Under the pieces are notes generated by a model. It saw only the letters and a list, made by a program, of their open reading frames with translations. It made no database searches and was not told the origin of the DNA. A program made the position numbers and the translations under genes. DNA of 64,000 nt from Syncephalastrum monosporum B8922 (taxonomy: Eukaryota > Mucoromycota > Mucoromycetes > Mucorales > Syncephalastraceae): positions 310,001 through 374,000 of the forward strand of contig JNEN01001262.1 of assembly GCA_000697355.1 (NCBI GenBank), in the 5' to 3' direction. Shown here piece after piece: positions 56,517 through 64,000 of this stretch. The number at the start of each line of letters is the position of its first letter. Position 1 is the stretch's first letter.

Positions 56517-57037
56517 GTTGCAAGAAAAAGAGAGGGAGTCTTTGGTTGCCTAATCCTCCTCAAAATTTAAATTGTCGCGGAACCCAAAGGCGCCGCCTAA
56601 AAAGGAAACTTTTGAACTTGGTGTAGTAAAACCTGAGTGCCCTTTTTTTTTTTACTAGCCCCAAGTGCCTACCTGCCAAGGTAAATATGACAGCAACTAT
56701 ATGCTTTCCGCACAAGCAGCTCATATGTATGTCACGCCTAGATCATGGTCTTGTGTTTTGGAAAAGAGATAGGTTTGAACAACATACCCTTGGCAAAATT
56801 GCCGCCCTGACTGAGATATACAGCCAGTGTTCTGAAAGAGCACACCCGAACGGTTGACAGACCTATGCAAGAAGGTCGCTCTGTTGTGCGTGAAGCGTCA
56901 TAACGGTATATGCACATGATGAATAAGCCAGTACTTGTATAGCGCACAGATATATCAGAATAAAAAGCAAACAGGGGAAAGAAACATGCAATTTGTTCGG
57001 TTTGGTGATCTCTAGGTTTTTCTTTTTTTAATGGAAT
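56517..57037. other. RPS14 promoter and NDUFA6 3' region
   Basis: About 520 bp; no gene seen. A poly-T run at 56643-56654 lies upstream of RPS14. Confidence 0.45.
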
Positions 57038-57718
57038 TTAGGTAGTGCGACCCTCGTAGAACTTGTCCAGGAAGGTAACAGGCTTGGGCGGGGCCTCCTC
57101 CTCGTAGAAATAGCGGTAGATATGAGTGGTCTGCTTCCAGACGTTCATGGTCTCCTGGTACTCCATCTGACCCTTGGCGAGCAGGATGTCACGGACCTCG
57201 AGCTCAGTGACGTGGCGGTTCTTCTCAAACTCCTCACGGACCTTGGCACGGATGACGGACACGGGAATGTCGAGCTCGTGCAGTTTTTGGATCTCGGGCA
57301 CCTTTAATGATCTTAGTATCTCTTTATCTTCCTTTGCCGAGCGCGCACACGGCACACACACACACACATATATATATATATGAAGAAATTAAGTGTGTTC
57401 GAAGCATATACATCGTTTTGCTGATAGGCTGCAATCATGTTAATCAAAGGACAGAGTATCGCGAGTCGTGTGGGTTGGGATATGAGAAGTAGCCGCGTGA
57501 TTCGATACAGTCTGCTTGATTGATTGACTGATTGTGCGCAAGCATGTGTGTGTGTGTGCGTGTGTGTGTGCGTACTCATGTGGCGAATGTGCGTGACAAC
57601 AACTTACAGACTTCTGCCATTTTCTGTAAAGGGAAAGCGCGCGGGAGGTTGCCTCTGCGCCCGACTTGGAAGTGACGGTGGTGGCGGCAAAGTTGGAAGT
57701 ACCAAAGATGGCGTTCAT
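57038..57718 (-). CDS. NDUFA6: NADH:ubiquinone oxidoreductase LYR subunit NDUFA6 (B14/NB4M)
   Basis: Accessory complex I subunit on the mitochondrial matrix side; its LYR motif binds the acyl carrier protein. Exon 1 gives MNAIFGTSNFAATTVTSKSG ... ALSLYRKWQKS (LYR at residues 30-32). After a 306-nt intron the second exon continues VPEIQKLHELDIPVSVIRAK, REEFEKNRHVTELEVRDILL, AKGQMEYQETMNVWKQTTHI and YRYFYEEEAPPKP. Total about 124 residues, the usual length. The intron (57302-57607) is about five times the local average and carries complementary CA and TG tracts. Its presence also shows that this organism has a complex I. Confidence 0.93.
57353..57381 (-). repeat. TA/TG tract near 3' end of NDUFA6 intron
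   Basis: In the sense (minus) strand ATATATATATATATGTGTGT, i.e. a TA run followed by about eight TG units, located about 50 nt before the acceptor. Confidence 0.9.
57545..57572 (-). repeat. CA tract near 5' end of NDUFA6 intron
   Basis: In the sense strand about 13 CA units with one CG interruption, starting about 36 nt after the donor; complementary to the TG tract at the other end. Confidence 0.9.
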
Positions 57719-58655
57719 TGAGAGAGGGGAGTTGGGAAGGTGAATGAGACCAAGTCTGCGTCTGTTTTTGTTTTGGTTCTTTTTCGTGTCCCGCCCCAGA
57801 AAGTTGTCTACGTCCATTTCTGCGGGGGCATATGTGTCTTAAATCAACCATTCTATTCTTCAACCATTCTATCTTTCATTCCTTCATATACTCTCTGTCT
57901 CTGTCTCTTGTCTCTCTTTCTTTCTTTCTTTCTTTGTTTTTCTCTCTCGTCGCGATACCAATGTTGGACTCTGTGAATGACATTCATTTGCCCCAAGCCC
58001 AATCCCATGTCGAATAGTCGCGTATTCTCCTGTCTTTCTTGCTCTCGTGCTTGTTCCATTTACAACAGTTACATGTCTGGGTCGAGGCCTGCATATGGCA
58101 CATTCACGTGCCTTCGTTACGTACCTTCTAATGGCAACAGACTTCTGCTTACGAGAGCTGCACCTTTGGCTATGAGAATGAAAGGCCTTCATACCGCAGT
58201 AGGTTCCTCGTGCCTGCCCACAGTCTTACCCATTTGCTTGCCCGTTGCCCAAGCAGGACATTCATGATAGAATGCTGATCAGCTATCTTGACCATTTAAA
58301 TACAAACTAATCAAACACCATTTTATACTCACAACGTGCGTGTAAAGCCAAGGCATTACTGTGACAAATCACTAAACGCGGAAGAAGCGATACGCGTCAA
58401 TGGGATAATGACACATTGGCATACCAGAGGGAAGGGAAGGCGAGAAGAGCACGTCACTGGAAGGACCATTGGACAAGCATTGATATACAAACAGATCTTT
58501 TGGCAACAGAGCACTCTACTGCTGCTCGTTCTGACCTTTTGTCGCTAGAGTTCTGGCTGCATACTTGATGCGGCACGGTTGGTCCTTCTTAATATCTTTC
58601 CGATAGATGCGCTCCATGCGATCTTTCCACTTTCTTGTTCTCTTCCTCCTCCAGT
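57719..58655. other. divergent promoter region, no firm gene
   Basis: About 940 bp between the NDUFA6 and RhoGEF starts. It contains a (TTTC)n tract at 57916-57936. Frames at 57977-58267 (+) and 57884-58192 (-) overlap and have no recognised domain. Confidence 0.45.
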
Positions 58656-61600
58656 ATGACCAAGGACTTCTTCATCAGTTCTCCCACAGACGCATCGTCT
58701 TGTTCGGAGAATAAAGAACTCGACTTGTTAGACCACCCTCTCCCTCTCGCCTCTGCGTTGGAAGCCACCACGCCTGGTGAGACCGGTATTGTCGGTCATG
58801 ATGCGGATCTCACACCCGCCAAATGTCGGACGCTCGCCAAGCTTTGTCCGCCACGCTTAACCCACTCATCACTCACGCTCGGCACGTCAGACACTTCCTT
58901 GACCGGTTCGCACACCAGTTTTATTTCCATGATCGATTGTTCCCATGAAGGAAGTGCATTTAAAGAGCGTTCGCGGCGTAAAAAGGCAGAGATCGAAGCC
59001 GCCGCATCTGCCACCCTGGCAGCAGCCCGTGCAGCACGCACCACATCTCAGTCGCCGGCGACTGATCTGCTGAGCACAGCCAGCATTCCCTGTTTTTCTC
59101 CCATGATGAGCGACCACACACAAACGACAACGCGCAAAACAACTGTCACGGTAGAGGAAAGCATCCCCGTTGACAAGGTGTCCAGTCGCACATTGGACAC
59201 GAAAGAGACGCCTGTCTCGCTCCCCACGTCTCTATCATCCGCAAAGAGCAGTCGGCCAAAGGAGCATTCACTTGGTCGAGGGAACCATGATCTTATTGCG
59301 GCTCAGGACAACAATCAAGCAGGACAAGAGCCGGCAGGTGCTATCTTGGGTTCCATAGCCAACGATATCAAGAGAAATATCCGATTACATCAGCAACTCC
59401 ACAGGTCGCCTGCTGTAGCGATCAAGAAAGATCAGGGCGATTCTGCAACTGCCTTCCGCTATCGTAAAGAAATGAAACAGATGGGTGTCGTTAATGAATT
59501 GGTTGAAACGGAAGAAAACTATATCCATGATCTCGGGATCCTATGCAACGTAAGAAAGCCACTATTTTATTAAGAAGAAAGAAAAAAAAGAAAATAGAGT
59601 GCACTGACACAGTCTTAAAAAGCACTTTATGACAGCCATTTTAGAAAAGACATCGATACTCTCTGAGCAAGAACGGAATATCTTGGTGCGCAACATCTTT
59701 GAAGTCCAGGAATTTCACGACCGTTTTTACAACGCACTTATGACGTCTGCGGGCAAGCGCTACGAGGACGGCGGGCAGAAACGTCCCGCCGGGTCTCGTC
59801 TGCTGCAAATCGCGCGTTGTTTTTGTGATTGGGTATGCGTGATATATCATTTTTTGAGTTTTCAGGGACTGATCGAGTCGTTCTTAGAGCTCAGGCTTCA
59901 AGATATATTACCATTATTGTATTCAACAAGAGGATGCGTCACAGACATACCGCCGCCTGCTCCAAAGCAACAATCAGTTCTCACTTTTTATCAACCAGCT
60001 CCATGCACTCCACCGTTCCAACGCCACCGATGTTTCGGATACCAAAATCAATAAGCTCACCTTTGATGATTATTTCATCATGGTAAGCTGCCCCCCCCCT
60101 GGCAACCTGTCTACAAAGCTAAGAGTATCCTATCCTAGCCACTCCAAAGAATCTTTCGGTACACGCTCTTGCTTCAATCCATCATCAAAACAGCCGAGAG
60201 CGGCACAGAAGAATATGACTTACTACGGGAAGCAGAGAGACGCATGACTGGTATCTGCAGGCGTCTGAATGAAGCCAAGGAACGCATGGAGGCTGAGCTC
60301 AAGACCAAACTCTTCGTGGAGCGTTTGGGATCCGATTGGGTAATGTGAAGCAGGGGCGTGTCATTCTTTTGTACTGATGGGCTAAAAACAAAAGGCAACG
60401 TCTCGAAAATTCTACAGCATGTTCGGATGCAGTCAGCTGATCGGGACGTTGGATGTTCAGCCGCTCTGGGACGGCCAACGCGCCAAGCGGTACGGGTGCT
60501 CCTTGTTTAACACGTATATTATTGTTGCCAAAGGCAGAAAACACAACGTCTACGAACCCCGGTTCTACTTTCCGCTGAGGCTCGTTGAACTGACGGATGT
60601 CGCCAGTAGCACAGGAGGTATGGATATAAAAGGATATGGACGGAAAAGAAATCCGGAGGTAAAAGAAAACTGAACGCGGTCCATGTTAATAGATCCGAGT
60701 TTATCGTGGATTCTCGGCTGTCATGATTATCAGCTCGAGTTCACAGCCTCAACAGCGCAAGAAAAGTCCCTCTGGATAAGCTGCCTCAAGAGCACTATCG
60801 AGACGGCCAAGAACAGCGACGAGGCACTAAAGCAAAGCACGGCGCTGGAATCGGTATTTGGACACACCTTCAACCAGGGGCGAGTACCCCTGTCCAGCAG
60901 CAGCACGCTTGTCGGCAGCTATGGCGGTAGCTTTTACAACTTCTTCGGACGATCCGATTCAGGGAGCGGAGCCAGACGTGGCAATGGCAGCCGCGTCGGC
61001 ATGTGCTCTACGAACAACAGCGGGGGTGGCAGCTGCAGCAGTAGCCGACCCACGTCGCCTGGGACGGCCTGCAGCTCACCCTGCACTGAGGAAGACTCGC
61101 CCACCCACCCTACACAAAAATCATACACACCCTCAGTCTCGTCTCGGCATCAACAGGCGAGCTTTGGCGACCTGCGTGGCTTTATTGCCTCGACTGTGTC
61201 CGACCGCTGGTCACAGCATAAGTTTCACCAGTACAATGGCTACCGCGCCGCGGTCGATGCCAAATTCTTGGACGTGTGTCTGACCCCGGTTCTGACGTCG
61301 CGCACACAGGCAGATCGACAGAGTCAGTATGAGATTTGGAAACGAAACCGTATGACCAAGTCTGTCTCATATCAGCCGTTGTCCTTGAGCGAGCAAACTG
61401 AGTCAACTTCAGGCAACCCTCGCACCTATCAGCCTACCTCGGGTACTCACGCCCACGCATCGTCCGTATGCAGAAAGTCATCGCTTCCCGCTAGATTAAG
61501 CGACCCCATGAAGAACGATACAAGCGACCCACACGGGTCACAAACACCCTCCTCGCATCCGCGGCCTCATGCTTTGCCTGAAGCGGATCAGCAGTTTGCC

Positions 61601-62144
61601 GCGCATCAAAAGCACGGTCTTCCCAACACTCAAAGCATGATCTATAGATTATCTCGCCATGGATCATTGAAAAAAGAGAAAGAGCAGCCAGAAGAGCCTG
61701 ATGAAATGATCGACGACTATAGAAAAGGAAAGCCCAGGGCGATATCACCTTCATCACCTCAACAGCAGCAACTGCAGCATCAGCAATTACCGCGCTCTTT
61801 TAGTACAGCGAGTATGGGCTTTGGTTTTGCACGCAGTAGTAGCCGGCTCTTTGGCAAGATTTCCGACACTTTCAGCAAGCTTGGTACGCCTCAGAGGACA
61901 CGCCGTAATACCACACTCCACTGCGATCTATCCAGGGGATCCCTTCGTCAGGACAGTCATCCTAAGCATAAGAGTGGCGATGAGCCACTGCGTCAAAAGA
62001 AAAAGGTGAGCTTTTCTTCAGAACAGGAGGAGACCTTTGGCGTATTATCTTTGCTTATTATCTTGTTTGTAGCGCGACCAAGCCAAGAAACCACCACCGT
62101 TGATTATTCCCCACCCTCCTAAAGCTACTGGTAGCTCAAGATAA
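58656..62144 (+). CDS. Rho guanine nucleotide exchange factor (DH-PH)
   Basis: Activates a Rho/Cdc42-type GTPase. It starts MTKDFFISSPTDASSCSENK with a long Ser/Thr-rich disordered N-terminus (about 270 residues). The DH domain begins KQMGVVNELVETEENYIHDL; after an intron it has SEQERNILVRNIFEVQEFHD. A further join gives GFKIYYHYCIQQEDASQTYR, then FDDYFIM joined to PLQRIFRYTLLLQSIIKTAE, the DH signature helix. The PH domain follows (LDVQPLWDGQRAKRYGCSLF, NTYIIVAKG, YQLEFTASTAQEKSLWISCL). The long C-terminal tail is Ser/Gln-rich with a short polyglutamine run. The last intron (about 62007-62072) leads to RDQAKKPPPLIIPHPPKATG and TAA at 62142-62144. I use the ATG at 58656; the frame before it lacks an ATG. 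Confidence 0.88.
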
Positions 62145-62583
62145 GGGCATCTCTCCCGGACGAGAGATTTAGCGAATGTGACATACATACCCAAAAAGTT
62201 CTGTTAACCGTGCACATGTTTTTGTTTCGTAATGTATCAACTATTCATGGAATCCGTTCGCTTTAATGTGTCAGCTGTTTGGTGAGCCCTTGGCTGAGTG
62301 GGGGAAATGATAGCCCATGGCGGTTAGCTTTCTAGTAATCCATTAATTTTTTGGAGCTGTCCATCAGAAGTGCTGCTCACTAGAATGTATCTAACACGCA
62401 TCACAGCTTTATTCCAGCAATGCTTCCGTGTTAACTTCATGCCGGCTCCAATGCATAGTGTGATTTGGTTATATTTTCTGGATGATATGCTGTTGCGCGT
62501 GACAACCATTGCAAGTCCGAATCTTGTTTCCACTTTTTTTTTCTTGCTTTGCTTTCGCTTTGCTTAATACATAGAACGCTACG
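62145..62583. other. intergenic gap with tRNA A-box-like word only
   Basis: About 440 bp. It contains TTGGCTGAGTGG at 62290-62301, like the A box of a tRNA-Ser or -Leu, but no B box or acceptor stem follows. No gene called. Confidence 0.45.
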
Positions 62584-64000
62584 ATGTCACGACATAGAAA
62601 CGTTCGTAATTTAGATATTGACGGTATGACTTTCGAGAACAACTTAGTTTACCGTAGCTTATGATGCATTAGATGTTATGGAGGAGGACGAATTCGAAGA
62701 CGACTACGGTGATGATTGTACGCGTAGATAGCAGAGAAAACCACGTTCCGCTTATTTCAGTTATTGCTATAGTCGACGAGACCCAAATCTCGAATGAGGA
62801 TGCAGACGCCTTAGAAGAAGGTGTGGCGTATGTCCAAAGCGTTGTAGGCGACGTTCCCATTCCTGCGCTCGAGATCAAGGAAGCTTTGTGGTACTACTAC
62901 TTTGATCGCGAAGAAACTGTCAACTGGGTGATGGGTATGTTTGATATATGATTATCTATGCGCTTGTTATCTGTTCACAAACTGAATTCTCATGTCTTCT
63001 AGAAAAGGTATCGAAGATCAGAGCTGAAGAAGAAAAACAGAAGAAGAAAGAGGCCAAGAAAGCTGCTGCTGCCAAAGGTAATTATGACTTGACTTGCTTT
63101 TTCCCTTTCTTCTTTTCTCTCCCTGACACACCTCCCCCGGGGACCGCCGCCCACTTGCTCTTGATACCCTTTTCCCTCTTCTTTTGCCTTGTCATTCTCA
63201 ATTGTTCTCGATGATGGTTGTTCTTTTGGGGTGGAACCAGGTTAGTTTCCTATATAATCTCTGATTTGTGTCTTGAATGAGTGGAAAATAGAAGAGGACT
63301 AACTCATGTCCAACAGACGTGACTCGCAAAGCCCGTTTCCGTCGTCCTCCCGCTCGACTGTATTCAGATGAACTGGAGGAACGCCAGGCATCCACGCCAC
63401 AACCACCCGTGGCTACTTCTACTGTCCCAACGTCGCTATCACGTCTAAGCGGGACGAAGCAGCCCGTATCTAGCCTGGCTAGCTTGCGTCAAAAGATGCA
63501 GCCGCCTCGTAGCCCATGCCCGCCATCCACACCCTCCTCACAAGCGTCCAATGAGCATGCCCAGAAGCCGACTTCATCTTTACGTTCGTTGGCTCAACAA
63601 GCAGCGGGCCAACGTGGTAAATCGGCTCTCCAGAATTTGGTGGCTCGTAAAGCGACGGCTGCCCCTGGCACTGCACCACCCTCAGTGTCATCCGATACCA
63701 AGCCAGTCCCTGCGGGACGCTCATCCTTGACATCCTTGGCTCAGAGATCAACTGCAAGCGCAGGCCCACGTCCAGGCGGATCAAGTCTGGCAAATCTTGC
63801 TTTGCGATCCAAAAAGCCATCACCACAGCCATCTCAAACACCTGCGGCGAATACAACTCTCAGATCCACCGAGCCACCTGCTCCAGCTGTCCCTTTAACT
63901 TCCAAGGTCGCTCAAGAAAAGGAAGGGCCGAAAGAACAGCCTCAGGCAGAAGAGGCGGAGCCAGCGAAAAGCGAACCTCCTGCACCTATACCTCAAAACC
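62584..64000 (+). CDS. HBS1: HBS1-like translational GTPase, N-terminal part (3' truncated by window)
   Basis: Hbs1 with Dom34/Pelota rescues stalled ribosomes in no-go and non-stop decay. Only the N-terminal regulatory part is present. The start MSRHRNVRNLDID, joined to AYDALDVMEEDEFEDDYG, is the hallmark of the HBS1 N-terminal domain. Further exons give FDETQISNEDADALEEGVAY, VPIPALEIKEALWYYYFDRE and a Lys/Glu-rich helix (KIRAEEEKQKKKEAKKAAAA). Next comes KARFRRPPARLYSDELEERQ and a long Ser/Pro/Ala-rich linker that continues to the window end. Introns lie near 62624-62656, 62718-62772, 62935-63001 and 63077-63317. The GTPase domain would follow at the right, so the function rests on the N-terminus alone. 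Confidence 0.85.

Noticed and set aside
62285..62345. Possible tRNA-Ser/Leu gene
   Set aside because: Only an A-box-like TTGGCTGAGTGG is present; no GGTTCRA B box, anticodon arm or acceptor stem can be formed.

Overview
The window is fungal nuclear DNA. Genes are densely packed on both strands, and most are split by short introns (about 50-90 nt, GTRNGT...YAG). Several genes fit a filamentous, early-diverging (Mucoromycota-like) fungus: a rhizopuspepsin-type aspartic protease, a Zn2Cys6 regulator, a complex I LYR subunit, a Gap1-type RasGAP without calponin/IQ domains, ELL, and a full COG complex subunit. The genus assignment is inference. There is no sign of a prophage, CRISPR array, rRNA or intact transposon. 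All calls come from reading translations by eye, without database searches.

Layout. 1-8.7 kb: 3' end of 5-oxoprolinase, a small unknown gene, a Ste20/GCK kinase with a polyglutamine tract, and elongation factor ELL. 8.7-10.8 kb: an AT-rich gap holding a (TA)n palindrome. 10.8-18.5 kb: cohesin SA/Scc3 with an E2F-like site in its promoter, a class I cyclic-nucleotide phosphodiesterase, and an F-box protein. 19-26 kb: secreted aspartic protease, two tandem ML/NPC2 lipid-transfer genes, an alpha/beta-hydrolase whose nucleophile Ser has become Asp, and, divergent from it, a class IV aminotransferase. 26.7-36 kb: Zn2Cys6 regulator, ribosomal protein eL8, Vps68, and a RasGAP. 36.4-44.8 kb: a two-HMG-box protein, a 35-residue zinc-knuckle protein, a two-domain glycosyltransferase, a small unknown membrane protein, and a PQ-loop transporter. 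46.4-55.5 kb: a disordered protein, tyrosyl-tRNA synthetase, DAHP synthase, the eRF1 methyltransferase Mtq2, a Mim2/Atg43-like protein, and COG7. 55.7-64 kb: ribosomal protein uS11, NDUFA6, a RhoGEF, and the 5' half of HBS1.

Functionally this is a housekeeping neighbourhood. Translation (eL8, uS11, TyrRS, Mtq2, Hbs1), membrane traffic (COG7, Vps68), Ras/Rho/cAMP signalling (RasGAP, RhoGEF, phosphodiesterase, GCK kinase) and chromatin (cohesin, HMG, ELL) are all represented. I see no operon-like or biosynthetic cluster. The points most worth a second look are the NDUFA6 intron framed by complementary CA/TG tracts, the Ser-to-Asp hydrolase, the splice-completed zinc-knuckle microprotein, and the stem-loop in the first intron of the eL8 gene.
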